In this document: piece after piece, positions 55,884-64,000 of the stretch
Layout: the number at the start of each line of letters is the position of its first letter
Position numbering within the stretch: position 1 is the stretch's first letter
Origin: QHXQ01 sp036389395
Lineage (GTDB): Bacteria; Acidobacteriota; Blastocatellia; Pyrinomonadales; Pyrinomonadaceae
Assembly (NCBI GenBank): GCA_036389395.1
Contig: DASVPY010000010.1
Location: 62,001 to 126,000, forward strand
Direction: 5' to 3'
DNA: 64,000 nt
Notes under the pieces: generated by a model
Told to the model about the DNA's origin: nothing
Databases searched by the model: none
What the model saw: only the letters and a program-made list of their open reading frames with translations
Made by a program: the position numbers and the translations under genes

Positions 55884-58800
55884 TCAGAAGAGAATCTTCA
55901 GCGAGAATTCGAGCTGCCGCCGGTTCTGCTCCGCCGTGTCAATGCCGCGCAGACCGTAGCCGAGGCGGCTGTCCACGCCGGTGTCGTTCAGGTCTGTGCG
56001 CGGGCGGAAGCGGTTGACGTGGTTGAGCACGTTGTAGACCTGCACGCGGAACTGCGCCGCGCCCGCTTCGCCGAGGAACGGGATGGGGAAGTTCTTAAAG
56101 AGCGACGAGTCCCAGAACTCCTGCCGCTTCCCGCGGAAGACGTTGCGGCCGAGCGTGCCGAACTTCGGCCCGTTCGGGTCGTTGGCGAAGACCGGCGCGA
56201 CCGCCGAGCGGAAGGCCAACGGGTTGAACTCCAGCCCGCGCGCGCGCTGTTCGGAGGTCGGCGTCGGATCGCCTAAGAGATCGGCGCGCGCGTTGTTGGC
56301 CGTCACGGAGTAGGGCGGCCCGCTCTGGATGGTGACGACGTTGTTGAACTGGAAGCCGCCGATCACGTAGTCGAGCGCCTTCGGGATGTCGCGCCCGTAG
56401 CGCCGGTTGCGCCCCAAGGGGAGATCGTAGGTGTTCGAGAACGTGAAGCGGTGGCGCACGTCGAAGTCGGAGTTGCCCCGGTCGAGTTCGGGGCGCAAGG
56501 GGTTGGAGAAGCCGCACGTCGAGGGGCCCGTGCCGCCGGTGCAGAACGCGCCGGGCGCGTTGTCAATCGCGTGCGACCAGGTGTAGGTCGCCAACAGCGA
56601 CAGCCCCTTCGAGAACCGTTTCTCGACCTTGTTCTGCCACGCGTCGTACCAAGACTTGCCGTTGTAATCCACCTCCTGCACCACGCTGCGGTTGTTCACC
56701 TGGCGCGAGCCGGGGAAGCCGCTGCCCGACTGGTTGCCGATGTTGCGCACGACGAGCAGGTTGCGCCCGCGCGTGCCGACGTAGGCGGTCTCGGCCAGCC
56801 AGTTCGGCGCGAACTCGTACTGCAACGTCAGGTTGTACTGGTGGAACATCTCGTTCTTGATGTTCGGCGAGACGTAGACGAGGTTCGCGCCCGCCGGGGC
56901 GGCGAAGGTCTGACCGGGCTGCACGTTGCTGACGATGAGCGGGAACGGGTAGCCGGTGTCGAAGTTGAAGTTGGTCGGGAGCTGCGGGCAGTTGCCCGTG
57001 CCGAAGCTGAACTGGTTGCAGTTGTAGCTGCCCGCGCCGACGCCGGGGTTGACCGAGAGGATGCCGGGGATGCCGGGGATGTCCACGGCGTAGAGCAGCC
57101 CGTAGCCGCCGCGCAGGACGAGCTTCTTGTCCGAGCGCAGGCCCGCGTAGGCGAAGCCGATGCGCGGGCCGAAGTTGTTGTGGTCGCCGTCCACGAGGTC
57201 GCGCCCGAAGGTCGCGCCGTCGCCCGCGCGCGTCAGCGTGTCCGCGCCGGGGTTGTAGTTCGACTGCGCGTTGAAGCGCTCGGTCGGCTGCGTGAAGATG
57301 TCGTAGCGCAAGCCGAGGTTGAGCGTGAGATCGCTGCGCGCCTTCCAGTCGTCCTGGGCGAAGAAGTCGTACTCGCGGTTGGACTGGAAGTAAGGCCCGC
57401 CCGGCGTGCCGCGGCTGATGAAGCCGGGCGTGTTACCGAGCAGGAGGTTGGCGATGCCGGAGCCGGCGTCGTTGCGCCCAATCGTGCCGAGGTAGTTGCC
57501 AGAGACGAAGCCGCCGACCGCCGTGCCGTACTGCACCTGGCCCTTGATGCCGCCGTTGCGCCCGCCGTCGAAGTTCGAGTTCTGCCGCGTGCGCCAGTCG
57601 CCGCCGAACTTCATCGTGTGCTGCCCGCGCACGACCGTGACGGCGTCGGAGAAGGCGAAGTTGTTCGACAGGAAGTAGAACGGGCCGCCGTCGCCGACGA
57701 ACTCCTGACTGAAGTTCGGATCGACGACGCCGATCAGGACTTGGCCTTCGCAGGCGGCGCAGATGTTGATCTGGTTGAAGCCGGTCTCCTGGGCGATGTT
57801 CGGGCTGAAGCCGAGCGCGCCGTTGATGCCGGGGTTGTTGATGCCGATGCTGACGCGGTTGAAGCCGAAGCGCGCGTCGTTGACGATGGTCGGCGTGAAA
57901 GTGTTCGTGCCGCCCAGGGTGATGCCGCGCGAGTTGCCGAACTCCTCGCCCGCGCCGAAGCCCGACGGCTGATCCAGCCCGTTGGGCGACGAGCCGAGCG
58001 GGAAGTTGTTGTCGCGCAGGCGGACGCTCTTGTCCTTGTTGTAGCGCCCGAAGAGCGAGAAGGTGTCGCTGATCTTGTGATCGATCTTGATGGCGTAGCC
58101 GTCGCGGTTGTACTTCTCCTTGCGGTTGCGCCGGTAGTTGTTCACCGTGCCGGACTCGGTCGGCAGCGGGTAAGCGTTCAGGAAGCGCGCGCCCGCGGCC
58201 GAGAACAGGTTTGACGGGATGACGTTGCCGGCGAAGGGCACGCCGTTGCGGTCGAAGATTTGCCCGCGCCGGAACGCGCAGTAGAGGAAGCTGGCGTTCT
58301 CGCCGTTATCGGCGATGCCGGGCGAGCAGGCCGCGCCGGTCGGGTTCGTGTAGGTGGTCGGGAACGGGAAGCGCTGCGTGCCCGTGCCGAACAGTTCCGA
58401 GAAGTCGCCGGCGCGCATCTTCACGGTCGGCACGGTGACGAAGGGGAACTCGCCGCCGCCGAAGGCGGGGGTGGAGTTGCGCTGCCCCTCGTAGTTGAAG
58501 AAGAAGAAGGAGCGCCCGCGCCCGTTGTACCAGAAGGGCGTGCCCTCGCCGAAGCGCGGCAGGAAGATCGGCCCGCCGACGACGCCGCCGAACTGGTGCG
58601 TCGTGAAGTTCGGCACGTTGACGATGCGCGCGCCGCGCTCGCGCTGATCCTGGAACGAGCCGGAGACGGCGCTGGCGAAGCGCCCCTGGTAGAACTCGTA
58701 GACCGTGCCGTGTACGTCGTTGCCGCCCGACTTGTAGGTGGCGTTGACAATCGCGCCGCCCGCGCGCCCCGACTCGGCCTGCGGCACGCTGGTCTCGACC

Positions 58801-59552
58801 TTGAACTCGGCGATGGCGTCCGGCGGCGGGTAGGTGGCGATCTGGCCGAACTGGCCTTCGTTGTTGTCCACGCCGTCGAGCGTGAAGTTGTTGTTGGTCG
58901 GGCGCGCGCCGTTCACCGCCAGCACCGAGCCGCCCGACTCGCGGAAGCGCGTGGACTCGGTCGAGTTGCCGACGGGGCTGCCCGAGCCGTTCGAGAAAGT
59001 GCCGCTGCCGCCGAGCACGCCGACCGCCGGGCGGGTGACGCCGGGCGAGAGACCCGCGAGCAGCGTGAAGTTGCGCTGCGGGATCGGCAGGTCGGTCACC
59101 TGCCGGCCCGTGATCAGGTCGCCGCGCACGCTCGTCTCGCTCTCGACCACGGGCCCCTCGGCCGTCACGGTCACGACCTCGCCGCCCAGTTGGCCCAGCG
59201 TCAACTGCACGTCAATGCGCGCGCGCGCGTTCGTCTCGACGGCGACCGGCTCCTGCTGGTAGGTCTTGAAGCCCGTCTGCTCGACCGTCAGGCGGTAGTT
59301 GCCGGGCACGAGGTTCGGGATCGTGTACGCGCCGCCCTCGTCCGTGGTGACCGGCTCGCTCGCCGTGTTGGTCGCCAGGTTCGTGGCCGTCACTTTCGCG
59401 CCGGTCACGACCGCGCCCGACGGGTCGGTCACCGTGCCGAGGATGGTGGCCTTGTTGGTCTGCGCGTATAAGGGCAGCGCCGACGCGAGCAGACAGGCGA
59501 CGGCGGCCAAGAGCCTGAGCGTCGCCTGCGGTGATTTGCGGAATCTCTTCAT
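55884..59552 (-). CDS. TonB-dependent receptor, Oar-like, with carboxypeptidase-regulatory-like N-terminus (second copy)
   Basis: Signal peptide (LRLLAAVACLLASALPLYAQ), then a CarboxypepD_reg-like fold ('ATILGTVTDPSGAVVTGAKV', 'AYTIPNLVPGNYRLTVEQTG'), plug ('VTDLPIPQRNFTLLAGLSPG', 'NFTLDGVDNNEGQFGQIATY') and a long barrel ('QDDWKARSDLTLNLGLRYDI') ending in an aromatic F (LKILF). 1222 residues from ATG 59552; the frame is open 33 codons further upstream with no support. A promoter with TTGACA is found upstream (59738-59766, minus strand). It would import a bulky ligand; nearby cytochromes suggest a redox or metal substrate, but that is speculative. Confidence 0.92.
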   Translation of the reverse strand: MKRFRKSPQATLRLLAAVACLLASALPLYAQTNKATILGTVTDPSGAVVTGAKVTATNLATNTASEPVTTDEGGAYTIPNLVPGNYRLTVEQTGFKTYQQEPVAVETNARARIDVQLTLGQLGGEVVTVTAEGPVVESETSVRGDLITGRQVTDLPIPQRNFTLLAGLSPGVTRPAVGVLGGSGTFSNGSGSPVGNSTESTRFRESGGSVLAVNGARPTNNNFTLDGVDNNEGQFGQIATYPPPDAIAEFKVETSVPQAESGRAGGAIVNATYKSGGNDVHGTVYEFYQGRFASAVSGSFQDQRERGARIVNVPNFTTHQFGGVVGGPIFLPRFGEGTPFWYNGRGRSFFFFNYEGQRNSTPAFGGGEFPFVTVPTVKMRAGDFSELFGTGTQRFPFPTTYTNPTGAACSPGIADNGENASFLYCAFRRGQIFDRNGVPFAGNVIPSNLFSAAGARFLNAYPLPTESGTVNNYRRNRKEKYNRDGYAIKIDHKISDTFSLFGRYNKDKSVRLRDNNFPLGSSPNGLDQPSGFGAGEEFGNSRGITLGGTNTFTPTIVNDARFGFNRVSIGINNPGINGALGFSPNIAQETGFNQINICAACEGQVLIGVVDPNFSQEFVGDGGPFYFLSNNFAFSDAVTVVRGQHTMKFGGDWRTRQNSNFDGGRNGGIKGQVQYGTAVGGFVSGNYLGTIGRNDAGSGIANLLLGNTPGFISRGTPGGPYFQSNREYDFFAQDDWKARSDLTLNLGLRYDIFTQPTERFNAQSNYNPGADTLTRAGDGATFGRDLVDGDHNNFGPRIGFAYAGLRSDKKLVLRGGYGLLYAVDIPGIPGILSVNPGVGAGSYNCNQFSFGTGNCPQLPTNFNFDTGYPFPLIVSNVQPGQTFAAPAGANLVYVSPNIKNEMFHQYNLTLQYEFAPNWLAETAYVGTRGRNLLVVRNIGNQSGSGFPGSRQVNNRSVVQEVDYNGKSWYDAWQNKVEKRFSKGLSLLATYTWSHAIDNAPGAFCTGGTGPSTCGFSNPLRPELDRGNSDFDVRHRFTFSNTYDLPLGRNRRYGRDIPKALDYVIGGFQFNNVVTIQSGPPYSVTANNARADLLGDPTPTSEQRARGLEFNPLAFRSAVAPVFANDPNGPKFGTLGRNVFRGKRQEFWDSSLFKNFPIPFLGEAGAAQFRVQVYNVLNHVNRFRPRTDLNDTGVDSRLGYGLRGIDTAEQNRRQLEFSLKILF

Positions 59553-59737
59553 AGCTGGGCCTCGCGTGTGGCTGGGCTGGGCAGGCTGGTCTTGAACGCG
59601 GGGCGGGGCCGATGACGGGAGCATCCGAAGCCACCGCGCCGCAGGAGACAAAGAGCAGCCTTGTCGCCAGAGCCGTCTATTTAGCTTGTGGAACCGAAGA
59701 ACGCGTTTGGTAGTTTGTTGCCGATCCGAACGAAGGT

Positions 59738-59766
59738 TTTTAATACAAAATTCCCTTCGCTGTCAA
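59738..59766 (-). promoter_or_regulatory. Sigma-70-type promoter of the second TonB-dependent receptor
   Basis: On the minus strand TTGACA (59766-59761), a 17-base spacer, then TTAAAA (59743-59738; TATTAA with a 15-base spacer is an alternative). An AT-rich patch in otherwise GC-rich DNA. Leader length about 180 nt. Confidence 0.65.
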
Positions 59767-59794
59767 TTATTTTTTCCGGGCCGCGCGGGCGCGC

Positions 59795-60304
59795 TCACTG
59801 CGGCGCGATGACGACGTAGCTGCGCCCGCTGTAGAGGCGCAGGCCGTCGGCGGCGGCGCGCATCATGAGCGGGCGCGGGCGGCGCAAGCCTCGCTCTTGT
59901 TCGACCGCCACGGTCAAGACCGTCCGCCCGCCCACGTCGAAGACGTTGAGCCGGCCGTCGTTCGTGAAGCCGAAGCCGTACGCGCCCGTGGGCAGTTCGC
60001 CGGTCTGGACGCGGACGGGCGAGTCCGTGATCAGGAAGCCCTCGTAGGCCGCGCGCACGTCGGCCGAGTAGCCGGACGTGTCCACCAGCCCGGCGACGAC
60101 GTAGCGGTTCGCGCCGAAGCGCGCGGCCGCCGAGTTGCGCGCCTGCGTCGGCGCGCTCTGCCCGGAGTAGTAGAAGCCGGGCGGCACGACGCGCGCGAGC
60201 TGCGCGCCCGCGAGGACGACCGGCGCGGTCTGCGCGACCGCGCCGACGAGCGGCACGGCGCACAAGGCGCAGCACAGGAACAGGCTCAGGCGACTGTTTC
60301 TCAT
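59795..60304 (-). CDS. Exported protein of unknown function
   Basis: 169 residues with a signal peptide (LFLCCALCAVPLVGAVAQ). The rest ('VVPPGFYYSGQSAPTQARNS', 'YVVAGLVDTSGYSADVRAAY', 'TGELPTGAYGFGFTNDGRLN') reads as a beta-rich periplasmic domain with no recognised family; the last part 'LYSGRSYVVIAPQ' is also beta. AAGGAGG lies four bases before ATG 60304; ATG 60307 is too close to it. It lies between the TonB receptor and the divergent CRTAC1 gene. Confidence 0.8.
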   Translation of the reverse strand: MRNSRLSLFLCCALCAVPLVGAVAQTAPVVLAGAQLARVVPPGFYYSGQSAPTQARNSAAARFGANRYVVAGLVDTSGYSADVRAAYEGFLITDSPVRVQTGELPTGAYGFGFTNDGRLNVFDVGGRTVLTVAVEQERGLRRPRPLMMRAAADGLRLYSGRSYVVIAPQ

Positions 60305-60410
60305 CATCCCTCCTTGGTGTCGGCTCTAGCGGGCGCGTCTGCGCACGCCGCGCTCGCACTCTACCTTGCGCCTGTTTGGCTGTAAAGTCCCATGTCGCGC
60401 GCGCCGCGCT

Positions 60411-60439
60411 TTGACAGGCAACTATCCGGTTTGTATTTT
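60411..60439 (+). promoter_or_regulatory. Sigma-70-type promoter of the CRTAC1 gene
   Basis: TTGACA (60411-60416), a 17-base spacer, TATTTT (60434-60439), about 80 bases before ATG 60519. Confidence 0.75.
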
Positions 60440-60518
60440 GGATTCGCGCGCCCGCGCCGCAACGCTCCCCTGCTGCGCAAGGCGGGCCTTTAATCAGACC
60501 AGCGAGACTTTAAACCTG

Positions 60519-62366
60519 ATGTCGCATTCACAGACCTGCGCCCCGCGCGCGCGCCGCGTGCGCCGCCCCCTCGGCCTGTTCCTCCTCATCGCGCTCACCG
60601 CTTCGCTCCGCGCGCAGACGACTGCGCCGCAGCCGCCGCAGGGCATGGGCGGCAACGCCACGGGCGAGGCGCGCACCTACACCTCCAAGCGCACCGTCAA
60701 CATCGTGGACGCCAAAGCGCCCGCCGTCTTCGAGGACGTGACGGCGAAGACGGCGCTCGCCGCCTTCCGCCACCGCGCCGGCACGCCCGTCAAAGACTAC
60801 ATCGTCGAAACGCCTTCGGGCGGCGTCGCCGTCTTCGACTACGACGGCGACACACGGCCCGACATCTACCTGCTCAACGGCTCGACCGTCGCCGCCATGC
60901 AGGGCAAGGAGCGCGCGCCGCGCGCCGCGCTCTACCGCAACCTCGGCAACTGGAAGTTCGAGGACGTGACGGAGAAGGCCGGCGTCGCCAACGAGCGCTG
61001 GGGCTTCGGCGTCGCCGCGGGCGACTACGACAACGACGGGCGCGCAGACCTCTACGTCTCCAACTACGGCACGTCGCGCCTCTACCACAACAACGGCGAC
61101 GGCACGTTCACCGACGTGGCCGAAAAACTCGGCGTGGCGCGCAAAGGTTGGAGCACCGGCGCGACTTGGGGCGACTACGACGGCGACGGCCGGCTCGATC
61201 TGTTCGTGCCCGGCTACGTCGCCTTCGACACCGCCAACCTGCCGCCGAGTCCTTCGGACGCGGGCAAGCCGGGCGGCGTCGCGCAGAACTTCTGCCAGTT
61301 CCGCGGCGTGCCCGTCATGTGCGGCCCGCGCGGCCTCAAAGGCGAGGGCGACACGCTCTATCATCAAAAGCCCGACGGCACGTTTGAAGACGTGAGCGTC
61401 AAGACCGGCACGAACGACCCGCAGGGCTACTACGGCTTCTCGTCCGCCTTCGTCCACGCCAACGACGACGACCTGCTCGACCTGATCGTCGTCAACGACT
61501 CGACGCCCAAGCAGCTCTATCTAAACCGAGGCGACGGCACGTTCGAGGAGGTCGGCTACGAGTCGGGCGTGGCCCTGAACGAGAACGGGCGCGAGCAGGC
61601 GGGCATGGGTCTCGCGGTCGGCGACTACGACAACGACGGGCGCGTGGACTTCTACATCACGAACTTCTCCGACGACTCGAACACGCTCTACCACAACGAC
61701 GGCGAAGGCAACTTCACCGACGTGACCTTCCAGGCCGGGCACGGCGAAGTGACCATCCCCTTCCTCGGCTGGGGCACGAGCTTCCTCGACTACGACAACG
61801 ACGGCTGGAAGGACGTGCTCGTCGTCAACGGCCACGTCTACCCGGTCGTGGACAATCACCCGTGGGGCACGAGCTGGGCCGAGCAGCCGCTGCTGTTCCG
61901 CAACCTCGCCAACGGCAAGTTCGAGCGCGTCGGCGCAGCGCCCGGCAGCGCCTTGGCGCAGGCCTGGCCCGCGCGCGGTCTCGCCGTCGCCGACCTCGAC
62001 GGCGACGGCAAACTCGACGCCGTCGTCAACAACTGCGACGCCCCGCCCGTCGTCCTGCGCAACGTCACGCAGACGACGAACCACTGGCTCATCCTGCGCC
62101 TCGTCGGCGACCCGGCCAAGAAAAGCCCGCGCGACGCGACCGGCGCAATCGTCTACGCCACCACCGGCAAGCTGCGCCAGCGCCTCGACCTCGTCAGCGG
62201 CGCGTCCTTCGCCTCGCAAAACGATCCCTGCCTACACCTCGGTCTCGGCCCCGCCACCAAGCTCGACAAAATCGAAGTCAAGTGGCCCGACGGCACGCTT
62301 GAGATCGTCAACGTCCCCGGCATTGATCGCGTCGTGACGATCACCGAAGGTAAGGGCGCGAAGTAA
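60519..62366 (+). CDS. CRTAC1-like exported protein (FG-GAP/VCBS repeats plus ASPIC/UnbV domain)
   Basis: Signal peptide (LGLFLLIALTASLRAQ), then seven FG-GAP/VCBS calcium-binding repeats forming a beta-propeller: 'AVFDYDGDTRPDIYLLNGS', 'GDYDNDGRADLYVSNYG', 'GDYDGDGRLDLFVPGY', 'GDYDNDGRVDFYITNFS', 'LDYDNDGWKDVLVVNGH', 'ADLDGDGKLDAVVNN'. The C-terminus is an ASPIC/UnbV domain ('LVSGASFASQNDPCLHLGLG', 'IEVKWPDGTLEIVN'). Such proteins often accompany TPR proteins in Acidobacteria and may work outside the cell; the role is not known. The frame is open upstream to 60366, but ATG 60519 fits the promoter and signal peptide. Confidence 0.93.
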   Translation: MSHSQTCAPRARRVRRPLGLFLLIALTASLRAQTTAPQPPQGMGGNATGEARTYTSKRTVNIVDAKAPAVFEDVTAKTALAAFRHRAGTPVKDYIVETPSGGVAVFDYDGDTRPDIYLLNGSTVAAMQGKERAPRAALYRNLGNWKFEDVTEKAGVANERWGFGVAAGDYDNDGRADLYVSNYGTSRLYHNNGDGTFTDVAEKLGVARKGWSTGATWGDYDGDGRLDLFVPGYVAFDTANLPPSPSDAGKPGGVAQNFCQFRGVPVMCGPRGLKGEGDTLYHQKPDGTFEDVSVKTGTNDPQGYYGFSSAFVHANDDDLLDLIVVNDSTPKQLYLNRGDGTFEEVGYESGVALNENGREQAGMGLAVGDYDNDGRVDFYITNFSDDSNTLYHNDGEGNFTDVTFQAGHGEVTIPFLGWGTSFLDYDNDGWKDVLVVNGHVYPVVDNHPWGTSWAEQPLLFRNLANGKFERVGAAPGSALAQAWPARGLAVADLDGDGKLDAVVNNCDAPPVVLRNVTQTTNHWLILRLVGDPAKKSPRDATGAIVYATTGKLRQRLDLVSGASFASQNDPCLHLGLGPATKLDKIEVKWPDGTLEIVNVPGIDRVVTITEGKGAK

Positions 62367-62385
62367 GCGCCGCTGCAAGATCGGA

Positions 62386-62428
62386 GGGCGCGCCGCGATG
62401 CAGGTTCGCGGCGCGCCCTTTTTCTTTT
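62386..62428 (+). terminator. Intrinsic terminator of the CRTAC1 gene
   Basis: GGGCGCGCCGCG (62386-62397) pairs with CGCGGCGCGCCC (62407-62418), followed by TTTTTCTTTT. Confidence 0.93.
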
Positions 62429-62437
62429 ACACTACCT

Positions 62438-63694
62438 TTACGCGGCCGTCGCGGAGGCGAACTTGCGGGCGAGGACGAGGCTGAGCGCGCCCATGAGGGT
62501 GGGCTGATCGCCGAGCGTGGAGGCGACGATGCGCGCCAGGGGGAGACCGCGGCGGATGCTGCGCTGGACGGGTTCGCCGAGGGCGTCGGCGACGAGCGGC
62601 CACGCGCGCGCGATGGGGCCGCCGACGACGACCGCTTCGGGGCTGAGGCCGACGATCAGGTTCGAGATGCCGATGCCGAGGAAGTGCGCCGTCTCGGTCA
62701 GCGCGTGGATGGCGTGCTGCTCGCCCGCGAGCGCACGATCCACCAGCCGGCTGACGGTGAACGTGGCCTCGTCGCGGTTGACATTGAGTGTGTCGGCGCG
62801 CGGCGGCTGCGACGGCTCGTGCGCCTGCGGCTCGTGCGGCTGCGTCTTCTGGCGGTAGCGGGCGACGGCGGCGCGCCCCGAGGCGTGCGCCTCCCAGCAG
62901 TCGCGGTTGCCGCACGAGCAGGCGACGGGCCCGTCCGCCGCCACGATCATGTGCCCGAACTCGCCCGCCGCGCCGCGCTCGCCGCGATAAATCTGGCCGT
63001 CGAAGACGATCCCGGTGCCGATGCCGTCGGCCACTAAGACGAGGATGAAGTCGCGCGCCTCGCTGACCTCGGGCCGGCCGAACCACAGTTCGGCCAGCGC
63101 CGCCGCGTTCGCGTCGTTGTCTATGACGACGCTCAGGCGCGTCGCGCGGCGCACCTGCTCGACCACGTTCCAGTCGCGCCACTTGAAGTAAGGGATGTAA
63201 CTGGCGCGCCCGCGCGCCGGCTCGACCAGACCCGGCAGGCTGATGCCGACGCCCTCGACCGGCAGCGCGCCGGCCCGCTGCGCGATGCGGCGCACGCTCT
63301 CCACGATCAACTCGATCAACTGGTCGGGCGTCGCGCTGACCGCGAACTCCTCGCGTTCGAGCACGCGCCCCGCCAGGTCGCACGACGCGATGGTCGTGCA
63401 CGACGGCGTCACGTCCACGCCGATGGCCATGCCGCCCGAGGCGCGCAGGCGCAGGAGCGTAGGCCGCCGGCCGCCCGTGGACTCGCCCTCGCCGATCTCT
63501 TCGATCAGCCCCTCGGTCTTCAACTCTTCGACGATGGTCGAGATGGTGGAGCGTTGCAACTCGGTCTCGCGCGCGATCTCCGCGCGCGAGATCGGCTCGC
63601 GGTCGCGCACGTAGTTGAGCACGATCTGGCGGTTGATGTCGCGGATCGTGCTGGAACGGGCGGCCTGCGCCTTCTTCAGATCAATGCGTCGCAT
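62438..63694 (-). CDS. ROK family transcriptional regulator (NagC/XylR type)
   Basis: An N-terminal winged helix (about 20-80, 'SRAEIARETELQRSTISTIV') is followed by a ROK sugar-kinase-like domain. The ATP/sugar region has 'GMAIGVDVTPSCTTIASCDL', 'EGVGISLPGLVEPARGRASY' and 'VVIDNDANAAALAELWFG'. The zinc-binding motif is 'GHMIVAADGPVACSCGNRDC' then WEAHASG. It binds operators as a repressor and releases on sugar binding. The gene is convergent with the CRTAC1 gene. An insertion of about 25 residues rich in Pro/Gln/His (PHEPQAHEPSQPP) follows the zinc motif. Confidence 0.94.
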   Translation of the reverse strand: MRRIDLKKAQAARSSTIRDINRQIVLNYVRDREPISRAEIARETELQRSTISTIVEELKTEGLIEEIGEGESTGGRRPTLLRLRASGGMAIGVDVTPSCTTIASCDLAGRVLEREEFAVSATPDQLIELIVESVRRIAQRAGALPVEGVGISLPGLVEPARGRASYIPYFKWRDWNVVEQVRRATRLSVVIDNDANAAALAELWFGRPEVSEARDFILVLVADGIGTGIVFDGQIYRGERGAAGEFGHMIVAADGPVACSCGNRDCWEAHASGRAAVARYRQKTQPHEPQAHEPSQPPRADTLNVNRDEATFTVSRLVDRALAGEQHAIHALTETAHFLGIGISNLIVGLSPEAVVVGGPIARAWPLVADALGEPVQRSIRRGLPLARIVASTLGDQPTLMGALSLVLARKFASATAA

Positions 63695-63966
63695 CGGTGA
63701 ACCCAGTCAGGGGCCGTCAGCCTGCCGTTGCGGCCCGCGCGCGGTGAGGGGCGCGTCATCGGCGGCTTCCCTCTTGTAGAGCCTCGCCCCGGCCAAGTCA
63801 ACCCTTTTCTGAGTGGCGGGCTGAGCGGGGTTGTTTTCTCTGCCGCGCGCACTCGGCGGAACCGCGCCCGTCGGGGCGGCGTGTGAGCGTAGGAAGATTT
63901 TTCTCAACACCTGCGCGGCGCGCGCGGTAGTAGTAAGTGTGACGAGCGCCGCCGAGGAGCGAACGG
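63695..63966. other. Upstream region of the ROK regulator
   Basis: About 270 bases without a recognised gene between the divergent ROK regulator and the gene at the right edge. No clear promoter or inverted repeat pair was identified. Confidence 0.35.
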
Positions 63967-64000
63967 ATGACGGGTGAGCTGGCCCAGCTTTGTCTGATGA
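63967..64000 (+). CDS. Start of a gene cut by the window edge
   Basis: ATG 63967 follows GAGGAG (63953-63958) at eight bases. Only 11 codons are present, reading MTGELAQLCLM. The function cannot be told. Confidence 0.5.
   Translation, partial: MTGELAQLCLM

Overview
The window is GC-rich (most genes strongly GC3-biased) and looks like a chromosomal segment of an Acidobacteriota bacterium, most likely of the Blastocatellia type. This is inferred from gene content, not from a marker gene: two Oar-like TonB-dependent receptors with an N-terminal carboxypeptidase-regulatory-like fold, a PEP-CTERM protein, an FG-GAP/ASPIC-UnbV (CRTAC1) protein, a multihaem cytochrome fused to TPRs, a GG-leader peptide of a type common in that phylum, and many intergenic heptanucleotide-type repeat palindromes.

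Layout. 0.2-1.8 kb: a secreted protein with a C-terminal Ca-binding-like region, split by one in-frame TAG. 1.9-5.5 kb: a MoxR ATPase and a DUF58 protein separated by a TIR/deoxyribosyltransferase-like putative defence effector. 5.8-7.0 kb: a type IV pilin-like gene, tRNA-Val(CAC) and a frameshifted HNH endonuclease. 7.0-10.5 kb: a GH15 glucoamylase fused to a glycogen-binding-like module and an esterase. 10.6-14.8 kb: a xylFGH-type sugar ABC importer. 15.1-19.9 kb: a signalling block of two histidine kinases, a sigma-54 NtrC-type activator, a 56-codon peptide gene behind a near-perfect sigma-54 promoter, and a divergent GG-leader peptide gene. 20.3-29.8 kb: PEP-CTERM protein, TonB-dependent receptor, GH3 beta-glucosidase, PF10091 glycoamylase-like protein, a secreted protein. 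29.8-34 kb: small genes and an AT-richer island with a DUF433/DUF5615 toxin-antitoxin pair and a two-TM protein, bracketed by imperfect 24-bp repeats. 34-37.7 kb: MBL hydrolase, amidohydrolase, TIR-domain protein. 37.8-49.1 kb: starch/maltodextrin block (pullulanase, SLC45-like transporter, SDR, two GH13 enzymes, MalQ, a coiled-coil protein). 49.1-62.4 kb: cytochrome c, multihaem cytochrome-TPR, two TPR proteins, TonB-dependent receptor, CRTAC1 protein. 62.4-63.7 kb: a ROK repressor. A further gene starts at the right edge.

Working together. The two receptors could bring oligosaccharides across the outer membrane. Pullulanase, two cyclomaltodextrinase-like GH13 enzymes, glucoamylase, GH3 and MalQ would process alpha- and beta-glucans. 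The SLC45-type carrier and XylFGH would import the sugars, and a ROK protein could sense them. The cytochrome/TPR/CRTAC1 block looks like an envelope electron-transfer or secreted-protein module of unknown substrate.

The most interesting material is: (1) the sigma-54-controlled 56-residue peptide with its own EBP and kinases; (2) three proteins with different N-terminal modules (deoxyribosyltransferase/TIR-like, TIR, two-TM) but what looks by eye like the same C-terminal domain, suggesting modular defence effectors; (3) five composite CACAGAG palindromic elements with shared outer arms, plus other heptamer-repeat palindromes, several lying between genes of one operon. All function calls rest on reading the sequence alone; no database search was run.
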